DNA of 64,000 nucleotides, from the NCBI RefSeq assembly GCF_000619885.1, contig NZ_JHUZ01000006.1:372001-436000 (forward strand), written 5' to 3'. This document shows, piece after piece, positions 54,860 through 64,000 of this stretch. The position numbers and the translations under genes are program-made. Under the pieces are notes generated by a model. The model searched no databases. It was not told where the DNA came from and saw nothing but the letters and a program-made list of their open reading frames with translations. This DNA comes from Balneatrix alpica DSM 16621 (GTDB lineage Bacteria; Pseudomonadota; Gammaproteobacteria; Pseudomonadales; Balneatricaceae). Each line of letters starts with the position of its first letter. Within the stretch, counting starts at the first letter, position 1.

Positions 54860-56734
54860 TTAGTCCTGCTGCTGATGCAGTGGCAGGGCAATACACAGAC
54901 GCTCTTCCTCCGCATCCTGAATTCGCAACAGACTCTGTCCTGGACTGAGCAACTGCTGTAGCAATAACAGGCTTTCTTCTTCCTGCAGTATGGGTTGCGC
55001 ATGACGCCAGGAGGTCAGGGCTGCGGCCTTGGGGGTGCAGAATTCGATCAGCAAGTGATAACCCTCCACCAACAGACGCATTTCCAACTGGCAGGCATCA
55101 CGGTAGTCCTGGTGATACAACGCCAGGGCAAAGAGGGCGGTGGTGGCACTGTCCTCTTCGCCATGCAGTTGATATTCCACTTTACTGCTTAATGGCTGCA
55201 GCTGATGGCGTGGCATCAGTTGTTGTAACTGTGGCCAACGCAGATTGATCCAGGTCTGAAACAGAAAGGAGTCCGGCGCATGGCTGGTGGGGGTAGGCCA
55301 GGGTAACGCTAGACGACCCCGTAGCGTCCAGGGTGCCCAACGGCGTAAATGGGCTAGCAGGCGGCGCATTTTGTGCTGTAAATCGAGGAGAGCCTGACGC
55401 TCTTGCTTGAGTTCGGCGGCGGTCGCCTGCAGCTGGTGGTTGGCCTCTTGCCACTGCAAAGTACGCTCTTGCACCCGAGCTTCCAACTCGGTATTCAGGC
55501 GTTCCATCTTGCTTAAAAAGTCACTGCGGGCCTGGGCCGAGGCGGTGGCTTCATCGTGGGCTTCCGCCAGTTTGCTTTCCAATACTTTTTGCGAACTGAG
55601 ATCACGAATCACCGCGACAAAAGAAGACTCATCCTTCACCTCGCTTAACAGCATCAGTACCGGTAGGGGTTCGCCATTCACCTTATGGCCGAGGGTTTCC
55701 ACCTGGGGGCCATGCTTGCGCAGCCAGTGGGCCGGGGTGTTCTCCAGCATCGGTAGCAGGCGTTTAAGGTTGAGGTCCAGTAATTGTTCTTGCGGGTAAC
55801 GGAAGATACGGCAACTGGCCGCGTTGGATTGCAGAATGCGCCATTCTTCATCGACTAACAGCAGGCCATCGTTGACCGCTTGAATGATGGCATTGGTTTT
55901 GGCGCCTTGTTGACGCAGTCGCTCTTCGGCTTCCCGGCGGCTCTCGATTTCCTCCTGGAGCAATGCATTCATTTCCATCGCAGCCCCTGCCAGCGCTTGG
56001 GAGCGGGTCAGTTCGCCTTTTAGACGAGACTGAGCCAACAGCAGTAATACCAGGGCAAGAATGGAAACGCTGGCCTGAATCCATACCATCGGCCAGAAGC
56101 TGCTGCCCTTACCATCTTTGCCCAGTGGCAGTACTTTGGTCAGGCTGAAAATGCCCCGTACATCCCCCGCCTGCCAGTCATTTTTGGGCGTACCAGGATA
56201 GGAGTTATGGCAGTTGACGCAACTGGGCAGGAGTGGATCTGCCAGGGCATAGCGCAGTACCAGGCGGTTACCCTGTTGTTCAAAACGATAAAAGGCTTGG
56301 TTGGGGTTCATCCGCACGGCGAGTAGGGCATCACGCTCAAAGGCATCCTGAGGGCCGCCCTCGGCGCGCCAGGGGAAGGGGAGCTCGGAATATAAGCGAA
56401 TGCGCAGGGAGTGATCCTGGCTGCCGATAAAGTCGCCAAAATCCTTGGCGAAGGTGGCAGGCAACGGCAGGGTGTCGGGATGATTGTAAGCATGGCTGAT
56501 GCTGATGCCGTGTTCCCGTGCTTTGGGTACCACTTCACGGGCATAGAAGTTGCGGAATTCGATCACCGAGCGAGTAAAGTCGCGCGCATCAATCAGGGCG
56601 GATTGACGAAACTGGGCTTGATTATCCTGATAGCTCCACCAGGATAGCCCTAGGCTGGTACAGAGCAGCAGGGCGATAAAAAAGCCGGTGATCCAGGTGG
56701 TGTAATGGGGGCTACGGGATGCCGGTCCGGGCAT
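54860..56734 (-). CDS. Heme-c (Tll0287/DUF3365-like) and PAS sensor protein with decayed kinase half
   Basis: A 624-residue protein. A transmembrane helix lies at about 14-32. The extracytoplasmic domain (about 35-205) resembles Tll0287/DUF3365 and carries a CVNCH heme-c site (Cys172, Cys175, His176). A second helix is at about 214-233, a PAS domain at about 275-385 (GLLLVDEEWRILQSN), then a coiled coil. At the point where a histidine kinase H-box would start (RSDFLSKMERLN) the phospho-His is absent, and the C-terminal 170 residues lack ATPase N, G1 and G2 boxes. It may be a redox or gas sensor that works through the kinase encoded 1 nt upstream in the same operon. Confidence 0.8.
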   Translation of the reverse strand: MPGPASRSPHYTTWITGFFIALLLCTSLGLSWWSYQDNQAQFRQSALIDARDFTRSVIEFRNFYAREVVPKAREHGISISHAYNHPDTLPLPATFAKDFGDFIGSQDHSLRIRLYSELPFPWRAEGGPQDAFERDALLAVRMNPNQAFYRFEQQGNRLVLRYALADPLLPSCVNCHNSYPGTPKNDWQAGDVRGIFSLTKVLPLGKDGKGSSFWPMVWIQASVSILALVLLLLAQSRLKGELTRSQALAGAAMEMNALLQEEIESRREAEERLRQQGAKTNAIIQAVNDGLLLVDEEWRILQSNAASCRIFRYPQEQLLDLNLKRLLPMLENTPAHWLRKHGPQVETLGHKVNGEPLPVLMLLSEVKDESSFVAVIRDLSSQKVLESKLAEAHDEATASAQARSDFLSKMERLNTELEARVQERTLQWQEANHQLQATAAELKQERQALLDLQHKMRRLLAHLRRWAPWTLRGRLALPWPTPTSHAPDSFLFQTWINLRWPQLQQLMPRHQLQPLSSKVEYQLHGEEDSATTALFALALYHQDYRDACQLEMRLLVEGYHLLIEFCTPKAAALTSWRHAQPILQEEESLLLLQQLLSPGQSLLRIQDAEEERLCIALPLHQQQD

Positions 56735-56735
56735 A

Positions 56736-59078
56736 TCAAGCTTCCGCGGGTTCGTGCACAGGGTGGAGAGGCAGCCAAAGGATAAAGGTACTGCCTTGTC
56801 CGGGGCAACTTTCTACTTCAATGCGGCCACCATGTTTCTCCATGATGGCATAGCTCATCGATAGACCGAGACCGGTACCCTGGCCAACCGGCTTGGTAGT
56901 AAAGAAGGGCTCAAAAATGCGACTAAGGTGCTCCTGCTCAATGCCGCAGCCATTGTCTTGAATGCGAATATAGGCACTGTCTGAGGTCTGGCCGGTACTG
57001 ATACGGATTTCGCCGCTGCCGGCGGGCAGTTGGCTCAGGGCCTGTCCGGCATTAATCAGCAAATTGAGAATGACCTGGTTGAGTAAGGAAGCAACACAGT
57101 AAACCTCGGGCAGGGTGGCGTAGTCTTTGACGACCCGGGCCTGATGCTTTAAGACGTTGTGGGCGATGTTAAGGGAGCTATCGATACAGGCATTTAAATT
57201 GGCATAGTCCCAGTCCTGCTGACCGGAGCGGGAAAATGAGCGCAGGTCGTCGATAATGCGCTTAACCCGGCGAATGCCATCCTTAGAATCTTCAATCAAG
57301 CTGGGTAAGTCTGCTAACAGGAAGGGCAGGTCGATTTCCTGGCTGAGGCTATCAAGTTCTTCATGGTTTAGCTCTGGATGCTGTTCAAGGAAGGCCTGAT
57401 AAAGCTCAAGCAAGCGACAGAGATCCTGTACGTAGCCGCCCAGGGCCTCCACGTTGGCACTGATATAGGCCAGGGGGTTGTTGATCTCATGGGCGATGCC
57501 GGCGGATAGCTGACCAATTGAGGCCATCTTCTCCGACTGAATCAGCTGCGCCTGGGTGTCTTTCAGTTGTTCAATCAGGGTTTGTTTCTGCTGGTTTTCA
57601 CTGCGCAGTTCCTGGGTGCGTTCCTGTACCTTGGCCTCCAGGTGCAGATTGAGCTGTTCCAGCCGTTGTTTAGCCTCTTCCAACGCCTTGTTGTAGCTCA
57701 GTAACTGCTCTCCCATCAGTAGCAGGCCATCGGCGGTATCCTGCAACTCCTGAATACCAAATTCGGGGCGTTTGTCGGGTTGTTCATTTTGCGCAATGCG
57801 GTTCATCAGCACCCGTAGCAGCTCCAGTGGACGGGTAACCCGGCCACTGAGGTGGCGCATATGGCGATACATAAAGGCAAAAAACAGGATGTAGAAGGTG
57901 AGCAGGCCCACCACCATGAACAATGCAATCTGGCCAAAGGTGCTGTTGAGTTCGTAGGCCTGTTGATACAGCGCCTGTTCATCCACCACCAGTAGCAGGC
58001 TCCAGCCGGTGCCTGGCACCCGCTCCCAGGCCATCATCTTCTGTTGACCATTAAGTTTCAGGCGCATTAGCCCCTGGGGTTGATGGGTAATGGCTTGCGC
58101 GAGGGGCAGGGTTTCCTCGCGGCGGGAGATGTTGAAGTCTTCCGGTTTCAGGCTGCTGCTGCGAATGGCTTCGGCATAGCTGTAGGTTGTGAATTCATCT
58201 AGCCCCCACTCTTGCTCAGCATTAGGGGGGACTGCCAACAGGGTGCCTTCTTTATTAATCAGGACACCATAACCAAACCAGGGCACATCTAGTTTGAGTA
58301 CATGGTTAACCAAGCGGTTGACGGTGACATTGAGGCCAACCACCGCCACCAGTTGGTCTTCGATGTAGACCGGAGCCACGCTGGAAGCGAGCCAGCCTTG
58401 CCCGGCTGGGTCGACATAGACATCGGTCCAGCGGACTTCACGACTGGGGTTGTGTTGCTGGTCAGCTTCAAAGAAAAAATTGTAGCGAGTGACATCCAGG
58501 TCGGCGGGCAGTACGCCGTGTACATCCAGATAGGGAGCGATACGGGTCATGCCATCGGGGGTATTGATAAAGGCTCGGGTGACTAACGGCTGCTGTTCCA
58601 CCAGGCTGTGTAGCAGGGGGTCAAGCTGAGCGGTGCGCCAGATGGATTGTTCGCTCGCGGGCGTCAGCGGATGTAGGTTGCTAAAAAACATGGCCGATTG
58701 GCCAGGGCCGCCATGGTCGGTATGAAACACTCCGTCCGGGCCATGGTGGTAGCGCTGTTTTTCCGTATCCGGCACGTTATAGGGCCGTTGCCAGGCTTGC
58801 TCAACCTGATCCCGTAGTAAACCGGTAAATTGGCGTACGGCGTTGAGCTCATCCTCAATGTGGCGCGCTTCCAGATTCACAATACTACTGAGTTGTTGTT
58901 TGGCCACCTGCTGCATGTGTTCAATGTTTTTATCCAGCATGATGCTGTTAGTCAGCAGGTAGACCAGTACCAGGACAACCTCAATCAACACAATAGGCAG
59001 CAACGCGGAACGCACAAAGGTGCGCCACACTAGGGTGAAAAAGCTGACAGGCGTGGCGTCGGGTAAAGTGGGCTTCAT
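56736..59078 (-). CDS. dCache sensor histidine kinase (NtrB-type core)
   Basis: A 780-residue membrane kinase: transmembrane helix at about 15-40, a periplasmic dCache domain (about 45-365), a second helix (about 385-410), HAMP and coiled coil, then an intact kinase core. The H-box is [13 protein letters not shown], the N-box [10 protein letters not shown], and the G-boxes [11 protein letters not shown] and [13 protein letters not shown]. It should autophosphorylate, but no response regulator is encoded beside it. The stop and the next ATG are separated by one base, so the heme-PAS gene is co-translated. Confidence 0.9.
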   Translation of the reverse strand: MKPTLPDATPVSFFTLVWRTFVRSALLPIVLIEVVLVLVYLLTNSIMLDKNIEHMQQVAKQQLSSIVNLEARHIEDELNAVRQFTGLLRDQVEQAWQRPYNVPDTEKQRYHHGPDGVFHTDHGGPGQSAMFFSNLHPLTPASEQSIWRTAQLDPLLHSLVEQQPLVTRAFINTPDGMTRIAPYLDVHGVLPADLDVTRYNFFFEADQQHNPSREVRWTDVYVDPAGQGWLASSVAPVYIEDQLVAVVGLNVTVNRLVNHVLKLDVPWFGYGVLINKEGTLLAVPPNAEQEWGLDEFTTYSYAEAIRSSSLKPEDFNISRREETLPLAQAITHQPQGLMRLKLNGQQKMMAWERVPGTGWSLLLVVDEQALYQQAYELNSTFGQIALFMVVGLLTFYILFFAFMYRHMRHLSGRVTRPLELLRVLMNRIAQNEQPDKRPEFGIQELQDTADGLLLMGEQLLSYNKALEEAKQRLEQLNLHLEAKVQERTQELRSENQQKQTLIEQLKDTQAQLIQSEKMASIGQLSAGIAHEINNPLAYISANVEALGGYVQDLCRLLELYQAFLEQHPELNHEELDSLSQEIDLPFLLADLPSLIEDSKDGIRRVKRIIDDLRSFSRSGQQDWDYANLNACIDSSLNIAHNVLKHQARVVKDYATLPEVYCVASLLNQVILNLLINAGQALSQLPAGSGEIRISTGQTSDSAYIRIQDNGCGIEQEHLSRIFEPFFTTKPVGQGTGLGLSMSYAIMEKHGGRIEVESCPGQGSTFILWLPLHPVHEPAEA

Positions 59079-59105
59079 GTCGCGATCCTGGTGGCTGCCT
59101 AGCTG

Positions 59106-59909
59106 TTAGGCAATATTCCCTAATGGCGAGTGGGGGGGAGAGCAAGGGTGAGAGTAACTTTGCGTAACATATTGCTGCCCCTCGGTCTGTCCCGCTACCC
59201 CATGGGTTTGTTCCAGTGCACTCCAGCCCTGCTGCTGCAGGATCAGGCTGGTGGTGGAACGGGTGCCGTAATCGGCGCTACGAATAAAACAGGGTGATAA
59301 TAGCCGCTCCCAAGCTAGCGCAACGCCGGTATCGGGTAGCTGCTCATCTGCGGCAGGTTGCTCATCTAACAATAGACCCTGTAGTTGTGCATGCACCACT
59401 GCGGGCTGTTGCAAGGTTTGCTGTAAGGCTTGTTCAGCACGCTGTTGTTTGGGCCAGCGGCTATTTAAGCTGGCATTACTGAGGCTATATAGGCCGGAGC
59501 CTAACAAACGTGGCTCCGGTTCGGTGCTGGAGAGAAAACAGAGTTGCTGGCGGTCACCCAGTAACAGATTAAAGCCTGCATAAGCGGCTAACTGGGCTTG
59601 CAGCTGCTTGGCGAACTGCCAGGGCGATTGGCCTGAACGTAAGAATTGCAACACCAGCTCCCCTCGGCTGGGTGCCTGGGTGGGTGCACGGCGGCGACCA
59701 TCACGGATATTAGTGAGGGCCGCCCAGCGACCCTGTTGATCGATGGCTAGCCAGCTTCCACCCGCCTGCAAGTCTTTGCCTGCCCAGATTGCCTCACCTG
59801 GCCACCAATGTGCCGGCTGAGTCGGGCGAGCATAGAATTCATCACGGTTGGCGACCAGATAGAGTGGACAGTCGCTCGCGGGCTGCCATTGGAAAACGAT
59901 CAAGCACAT
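59106..59909 (-). CDS. NRDE (TANGO2) family protein
   Basis: A 267-residue protein with the family start MCLIVF, whose Cys2 becomes the N-terminal residue after Met removal, followed by VANRDEFYARPT (the NRDE motif) and WAALTNIRDG. This is an Ntn-hydrolase-like fold; family members in animals are linked to heme transport, and bacterial functions are poorly known. Its position between a heme-containing sensor operon and lgt is notable but proves nothing. A single gene on the minus strand, divergent from the TSUP gene. Confidence 0.9.
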   Translation of the reverse strand: MCLIVFQWQPASDCPLYLVANRDEFYARPTQPAHWWPGEAIWAGKDLQAGGSWLAIDQQGRWAALTNIRDGRRRAPTQAPSRGELVLQFLRSGQSPWQFAKQLQAQLAAYAGFNLLLGDRQQLCFLSSTEPEPRLLGSGLYSLSNASLNSRWPKQQRAEQALQQTLQQPAVVHAQLQGLLLDEQPAADEQLPDTGVALAWERLLSPCFIRSADYGTRSTTSLILQQQGWSALEQTHGVAGQTEGQQYVTQSYSHPCSPPHSPLGNIA

Positions 59910-60031
59910 GTTGGCGTGTCACTGTTATCTCTCTTGTTGGCATTAGGCCAGCTTGATGCGGGCCTGGCAAGACGTTGACAGGCACTGGCCACCCCCGTAG
60001 TTTGGCGTTTCGCACTGAGGGAGAGCATGGA

Positions 60032-60817
60032 ATGACCGTCTTATTGTTGTATCTGGTATTGGGCGCCTGTGCCGGGGTGTTGGCGGGACTCTTTGGTATC
60101 GGCGGTGGGCTGATTATTGTGCCCGCACTGGTGTTTACCTTTAGCGCCCAGGGAGTCTCCCCTGACGTGCTAACCCACCTGGCGGTGGGAACTTCTTTGG
60201 CCACCATTGTGGTGACTTCGTTAAGCTCAGTGCGAGCACACCATCAACGTGGTGCGGTGTTGTGGCCGGTCTTTACTCCGATGGCGCTGGGGATAGCGTT
60301 GGGCTCCATTATCGGAGTGAAAACCGCCGGTGCCCTGACGGGTGAGCATTTGCAGAAGGTAATAGGCGTGTTTGCCTTAATAGTGGCGGCGCAGATGGGT
60401 TTTGGCTTGAAGCCCAAGCCCAGTCGTACCCTACCAGGGCAGGGCGGTTTGGGGGCGGCCGGTACCGGAATTGGCTGGGCTTCGGCGATTTTTGGTATCG
60501 GCGGCGGTTCCTTGAGTGTGCCCTTTTTAAGCTGGTGTAATGTCAGCATGCAGCAGGCGGTGGGGACTTCGGCGGCCTTGGGTTTTCCCATCGCCATCTT
60601 TGGTGCGCTGGCCAATATTGAGCAGGGTTGGCAGCACCCTGCTTTACCGGAGTGGAGTCTTGGTTTCATTTATTTACCGGCTCTGTTTGGCATAGTGCTG
60701 ACCAGTGCGCTCTTTGCTAAAGTAGGCGCCCGCCTAGCGCACCAGTTGCCCGCTGCCACCCTGAAAAAGGGCTTTGCCTGCCTGTTGCTGGTCATAGGTT
60801 TGAAGTTCTTGTTTTGA
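60032..60817 (+). CDS. TSUP (TauE/SafE) family membrane transporter
   Basis: A 261-residue inner-membrane protein with about eight hydrophobic helices in two similar halves, each opening with a glycine-rich block (FGIGGGLIIVPAL at the start, FGIGGGSLSVPFL midway), typical of TSUP transporters, which move sulfite, sulfonates or other small anions. ATG 60032 follows GGGAGAG; the frame extends upstream without support. Conserved position just before lgt; substrate unknown. Confidence 0.9.
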   Translation: MTVLLLYLVLGACAGVLAGLFGIGGGLIIVPALVFTFSAQGVSPDVLTHLAVGTSLATIVVTSLSSVRAHHQRGAVLWPVFTPMALGIALGSIIGVKTAGALTGEHLQKVIGVFALIVAAQMGFGLKPKPSRTLPGQGGLGAAGTGIGWASAIFGIGGGSLSVPFLSWCNVSMQQAVGTSAALGFPIAIFGALANIEQGWQHPALPEWSLGFIYLPALFGIVLTSALFAKVGARLAHQLPAATLKKGFACLLLVIGLKFLF

Positions 60818-60826
60818 GGCTGCCCG

Positions 60827-61609
60827 ATGCTGACCTACCCGCAAATTGATCCTGTCGCCCTGCAATTGGGACCGCTGAAAATCCATTGGTATGGGTTGAT
60901 GTACCTGCTTGGCTTTGCTGCTGCCTGGTGGTTAGGGCGGCGGCGCATGGGCCGTTTTGGCATGAATGGCGAGCAGTTGTCCGATCTGATTTTTGCTTGC
61001 GCCCTGGGTGTAGTAGTAGGGGGACGGGTTGGTTATGTGCTGTTTTATCACCTGGATCGCTTTTTCCAGGACCCGCTGTGGTTGTTTGCGGTCTGGGAAG
61101 GGGGCATGTCTTTCCATGGTGGCTTGTTAGGGGTGTTGCTGGCCCTGGTGTGGCAAGCACGGAAGTTGAATCTGCGCTTTTTGCAATTAGGCGACTTTAT
61201 CGCTCCCCTGGTGCCCATCGGTTTGGGTGCCGGCAGAATCGGCAACTTTATTGGGGGTGAGCTGTGGGGGCGTCCCACCGATGGCCCTTGGGCGATGGTG
61301 TTTCCCCATGTGGATTTACTCCCCCGTCATCCATCCCAGTTGTACCAGTTTGCGCTGGAGGGGCTGGCGTTGTTTGTGGTGCTGTGGCTGTACTCCAGTA
61401 AGCCTCGGGCAACAGGAGCCGTATCAGGCTTGTTTTTGATTGGCTATGGTCTGGCCCGGTTTGTGGTGGAGTTTGCCCGCCAGCCGGATGCTCACCTTGG
61501 CTTTATTGCCTTTGAATGGTTGACCATGGGGCAATTGTTAAGTCTGCCGATGATCATCGCAGGACTCTGGTTAATGGCGCTCTCGCGTAAGAGTGAGAGC
61601 CGCAACTAG
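60827..61609 (+). CDS. lgt: Prolipoprotein diacylglyceryl transferase
   Basis: A 260-residue integral membrane enzyme that moves diacylglycerol from phosphatidylglycerol to the lipobox Cys of prolipoproteins, the first step of lipoprotein maturation. Recognised by [12 protein letters not shown] and the signature [18 protein letters not shown]. The start lies 9 bp after the TSUP stop. The thyA gene follows at 100 bp. Confidence 0.96.
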   Translation: MLTYPQIDPVALQLGPLKIHWYGLMYLLGFAAAWWLGRRRMGRFGMNGEQLSDLIFACALGVVVGGRVGYVLFYHLDRFFQDPLWLFAVWEGGMSFHGGLLGVLLALVWQARKLNLRFLQLGDFIAPLVPIGLGAGRIGNFIGGELWGRPTDGPWAMVFPHVDLLPRHPSQLYQFALEGLALFVVLWLYSSKPRATGAVSGLFLIGYGLARFVVEFARQPDAHLGFIAFEWLTMGQLLSLPMIIAGLWLMALSRKSESRN

Positions 61610-61643
61610 TTGACTGGAAAAAGTGCTTGACTGGAAAAAAGTG
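61610..61643 (+). repeat. Tandem duplication of TTGACTGGAAAAAGTG between lgt and thyA
   Basis: The unit occurs at 61610-61625 and, with one extra A, at 61627-61643. Each copy begins with a -35-like TTGACT. TATAAT at 61668-61673 is a candidate -10 but is too far from either for standard spacing. Confidence 0.7.
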
Positions 61644-61708
61644 ATATGAGCCTAGGGGCTAGGGTTTTATAATCCTGCCCCTGAATTTTTTTAAGCGGGA
61701 GAATCGCC

Positions 61709-62503
61709 GTGCAGCAATATCTGCAACTGATGCAACGTGTCCGCAGCGAGGGCAGTTATAAAGAAGACCGTACCGGCACGGGTACCTATTCGGTATTTGG
61801 TCATCAGATGCGCTTTGATTTGCAGCAGGGTTTCCCCATGGTAACCACCAAAAAGCTGCATTTGCGCTCCATCATCCATGAATTGCTGTGGTTCTTGCGG
61901 GGGGATACCAACATTGCTTATTTGCAGCAGCATGGGGTGTCGATCTGGGATGAGTGGGCCAATGAGCAGGGTGATTTAGGCCCGGTATATGGTGCCCAGT
62001 GGCGCTCCTGGCCTGCAGCAGATGGACGTTATATCGATCAGCTGGCGCAAATTCTGGAAGAAATTAAACGCAATCCCGACTCCCGTCGCCTGGTGGTGAG
62101 TGCCTGGAACGTGGCGGACCTGGACAAGATGGCGCTGGCCCCCTGTCACTGCCTGTTCCAGTTCTATGTGGCGGATGGCAAGTTATCCTGCCAGCTGTAT
62201 CAACGCAGTGCGGATATTTTCCTGGGTGTGCCCTTTAATATCGCCAGCTATGCCCTGCTGACCCTAATGGTGGCACAGGTATGTGAGCTGCAGCCGGGGG
62301 AGTTTATCTGGACTGGCGGTGACTGCCACCTGTATGCCAACCACCTGCAACAGGCGGATGAACAGCTTAAGCGGGCGCCGCTGCCACTGCCGAGCATGCA
62401 TCTGAATCCAGAGGTCAAAGACTTGTTTTCCTTCTGTTATGAGGACTTTGAGCTGCGTGACTACCAGAGTCACCCGCATATCAAAGCACCGGTGGCGATC
62501 TGA
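61709..62503 (+). CDS. thyA: Thymidylate synthase
   Basis: A 264-residue ThyA, the same length as the E. coli enzyme. The nucleophile Cys is in [11 protein letters not shown]; dUMP and folate contacts are in [27 protein letters not shown] (shown in part) and the C-terminal IKAPVAI. It converts dUMP to dTMP with methylene-tetrahydrofolate, giving dihydrofolate. GTG start at 61709 after GGGAG. The stop overlaps folA by one base, so dihydrofolate is recycled by the next gene product. Confidence 0.97.
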   Translation: MQQYLQLMQRVRSEGSYKEDRTGTGTYSVFGHQMRFDLQQGFPMVTTKKLHLRSIIHELLWFLRGDTNIAYLQQHGVSIWDEWANEQGDLGPVYGAQWRSWPAADGRYIDQLAQILEEIKRNPDSRRLVVSAWNVADLDKMALAPCHCLFQFYVADGKLSCQLYQRSADIFLGVPFNIASYALLTLMVAQVCELQPGEFIWTGGDCHLYANHLQQADEQLKRAPLPLPSMHLNPEVKDLFSFCYEDFELRDYQSHPHIKAPVAI

Positions 62504-63012
62504 TGAGACTTGCCGCCATTGTTGCTGTCAGCAATAACCTCGTGATAGGTCGCAATAACGCCTTACCCTGGTACCTGCCAGAAGACCTCAAATACTTCAA
62601 ACAGGTGACCCTGGGTAAGCCGGTAATTATGGGACGTAAGACCTACGACTCCATTGGCCGCCCTCTGCCGGGACGTTGCAATATTGTGATTACCGCTAAC
62701 CCGAACTGGCAGGCTGCTGGGGTGAAGGTGGTGCATAGCCTGGCGGCGGCGATCAGCCTGGCAGAGGCGGAATGCCTGATTACGGGCGCAGAAGAGGCGA
62801 TGATCATGGGCGGCGCGCAGTTATATGCCGAGGCCTTACCCCAGGTTGAACGCCTGTATCTCACTCAGGTGGAGGCCGAGGTGGAGGGTGATGCCTTCTT
62901 CCCTGCGCTGGACTGGCAACACTGGCAGCTGTTACAGCAGCAAGCTCATGCTCCCTCTGGCGCCAATCCCTATCCCTATAGCTTTCGCGTTTATCAACGC
63001 CGTGCTGACTGA
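62503..63012 (+). CDS. folA: Dihydrofolate reductase
   Basis: A 169-residue [23 protein letters not shown] at the start with the active-site loop, acidic residue in [14 protein letters not shown]-binding [18 protein letters not shown] and MIMGGAQLY. It reduces dihydrofolate, the by-product of ThyA, with NADPH. TGATG junctions couple it to thyA before and yjbQ after. Confidence 0.96.
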   Translation: MRLAAIVAVSNNLVIGRNNALPWYLPEDLKYFKQVTLGKPVIMGRKTYDSIGRPLPGRCNIVITANPNWQAAGVKVVHSLAAAISLAEAECLITGAEEAMIMGGAQLYAEALPQVERLYLTQVEAEVEGDAFFPALDWQHWQLLQQQAHAPSGANPYPYSFRVYQRRAD

Positions 63013-63431
63013 TGTGGTTGCAGCGTCAACTGACTTTAAAAGCCCGTAGCCGGGGTTTTCATCTGGTAACGGAGGAAATTCTGGCGCAGTTACCGGAAGT
63101 GGCCGAGTTACAGGTGGGGTTGCTGCACCTGTGGCTGCAACATACTTCAGCGTCCTTAACCATCAATGAAAATGCCGACCCCTTGGTGCGTAGTGATTTT
63201 GAGGCGTTTTTCCGCCGTTTAGTACCGGAAAACCAGTCCTACTATCAGCATACCTATGAGGGGGCGGATGACCTCCCTGCTCATGTCAAGGCCAGTATTC
63301 TGGGAATGGGGTGCAGTGTGCCCATTAGTCAGGGTCGTTTGGCACTGGGTACCTGGCAGGGCATTTATCTTGGCGAGCACCGAGAGCAGGGCGGTAGGCG
63401 GCGATTGTTAGTGACTTTACAGGGCGAGTAG
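63012..63431 (+). CDS. yjbQ: YjbQ/UPF0047 family protein
   Basis: A 139-residue beta-barrel-like protein of the UPF0047 family, sometimes annotated as a secondary thiamine-phosphate synthase. Family blocks seen: [32 protein letters not shown] and [17 protein letters not shown]. His residues in the HTSA and DLPAH segments fit the proposed metal site. The start overlaps folA by one base; the physiological role is poorly established. Confidence 0.92.
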   Translation: MWLQRQLTLKARSRGFHLVTEEILAQLPEVAELQVGLLHLWLQHTSASLTINENADPLVRSDFEAFFRRLVPENQSYYQHTYEGADDLPAHVKASILGMGCSVPISQGRLALGTWQGIYLGEHREQGGRRRLLVTLQGE

Positions 63432-63462
63432 GGCAGGGCGAAAGTTTGCAGGGCGAGTAGGG
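63420..63462. repeat. Direct repeat spanning the yjbQ stop
   Basis: CAGGGCGAGTAGGG occurs at 63420-63433 and 63449-63462, 29 bp apart. The first copy contains the yjbQ stop (TAG), so the second is a decayed duplicate of the gene's 3' end or a slippage product. Confidence 0.8.
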
Positions 63463-63634
63463 GCTTGGTCGGCAGCTTAGTGGGTACTTAGTTAGTAAGA
63501 GTTGCATTTTGCAAAACCTACCCACATGGATACAGCAGAGCCCCGGCTGTATCTCTGTTGAAGAGCGGGGTTTACCTCAGCCTCAGCAGGTGGTCGGGGC
63601 TCACCAACTTAGTCAGACTCACTTCTCACGTACA
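63463..63634. other. Gap between yjbQ and nhaD-like gene
   Basis: No gene, RNA or operator recognised. It is about 170 bp, with only the terminator at its right end. Confidence 0.5.
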
Positions 63635-63662
63635 AAAACGGGCACTCAAGGGTGCCCGTTTT
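63635..63662. terminator. Bidirectional intrinsic terminator
   Basis: AAAACGGGCAC (63635-63645) pairs perfectly with GTGCCCGTTTT (63652-63662), giving an 11-bp stem flanked by A and T runs. It can end the minus-strand nhaD-like gene and plus-strand transcripts from thyA-folA-yjbQ. Confidence 0.9.
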
Positions 63663-63679
63663 GCATCTGTTGCAATGCC

Positions 63680-64000
63680 TTAGCCGTGGATTAAGTGACC
63701 AACGGCAAAGGAGCCGCTAAAGCCAATGGCAAAGGCGAATAACAAATAGCCGGAATAGCGCAGGTAAGAGCCAAAGGTCATCCCGCCGACCTTGCTCATG
63801 GCGACAATGCCTGCCGCTGAGCCGATCACCAGCAAGGACCCACCCACCCCTACCGCATAGGTCAGGGTCAGCCACTCGGCGGTGGACATCTCGACCCCGG
63901 ACTTCAGCAGGGCTGCGGTCAAAGGCACGTTATCTACCCCAGCAGAAAGCAGACCCATAATAAAATTAGCCGCAACGGAAGGCAGGTATTCGTAAATGGC
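63680..64000 (-). CDS. nhaD: NhaD-like sodium/proton antiporter, C-terminal part
   Basis: The minus-strand frame is open from the window edge to a stop at 63680, so only the last 106 residues are seen. The segment FIMGLLSAGVDNVPLTAALLK is a highly conserved NhaD block, followed by two further hydrophobic helices ending ...HLIHG. NhaD exchanges Na+ or Li+ for H+ at the inner membrane and is common in halophilic and marine bacteria. The start lies beyond the window. The gene ends 18 bp from the bidirectional terminator. Confidence 0.8.
   Translation of the reverse strand, partial: AIYEYLPSVAANFIMGLLSAGVDNVPLTAALLKSGVEMSTAEWLTLTYAVGVGGSLLVIGSAAGIVAMSKVGGMTFGSYLRYSGYLLFAFAIGFSGSFAVGHLIHG

Noticed and set aside
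59975-60031. Longer N-terminus of the TSUP transporter
   Set aside because: The extra residues are hydrophilic and not family-like; the ATG at 60032 has a good ribosome site.
63500-63630. Riboswitch or small RNA near nhaD
   Set aside because: The region lies at the 3' side of nhaD and I could not fit any known structure; nothing supports a call.

Overview
The window is one compact stretch of a gammaproteobacterial chromosome, GC-rich with mostly short gaps and genes on both strands. Two blocks of gene order resemble Pseudomonas and its relatives as I recall them: ubiC-ubiA-phoB-phoR, and HAD phosphatase / rppH-ptsP / TSUP transporter-lgt-thyA-folA. Many chemotaxis receptors and c-di-GMP enzymes, a Fds-type formate dehydrogenase and a NhaD-like antiporter suggest a motile, free-living, probably aquatic or marine heterotroph near Pseudomonadales/Oceanospirillales. 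I cannot name the genus. I saw no rRNA, tRNA, CRISPR array, insertion sequence or phage gene.

Layout. 1-6270: a sugar-uptake locus, with a cut-off periplasmic binding protein on the minus strand facing a frcBCA-like ABC importer, a PfkB sugar kinase and an AGE-family sugar isomerase. 6300-7140: an AT-rich patch with an orphan membrane/zinc-ribbon gene. 7140-10555: a quinone-reductase-like MDR enzyme, D-lactate dehydrogenase, a small membrane protein and a response regulator with a repeat-bearing linker. 10552-15546: phoR, phoB (with a Pho box), ubiA, ubiC and an HDOD protein. 15822-18729: a dCache chemoreceptor and glutaminase. 18741-25329: an unusual minus-strand operon of three secreted proteins (von Willebrand A protein with a QT repeat, small unknown, HExxH putative peptidase) behind an AraC regulator. 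25441-32858: a GlxA-like regulator with an MscS channel, a GNAT-LysR pair facing a degenerate SDR, a chemoreceptor and a solute-binding-like protein.

32953-42401: energy and redox genes, all on the minus strand: fdhD-fdsGBA-fdsD for NAD-dependent formate oxidation, then pntA-pntB transhydrogenase, together a plausible formate to NADH to NADPH route. 42607-51107: an M48 protease, a chemoreceptor, and HD-GYP, GGDEF and EAL proteins around a Tat-exported PhoX phosphatase that has its own Pho box. 51161-63431: HAD phosphatase, rppH, ptsP, a two-gene sensor operon (intact histidine kinase plus a c-heme/PAS protein whose kinase half looks decayed), an NRDE protein, a TSUP permease, lgt, thyA, folA and yjbQ. 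63680-64000: the end of a nhaD-like gene.

The clearest regulatory logic is a phosphate-starvation regulon. phoB and phoX, 36 kb apart, both carry an 18-bp Pho box exactly 10 nt upstream of a -10-like hexamer. The least explained parts are the 18.7-24.3 kb secreted operon and the 54.9-59.1 kb heme/kinase pair.
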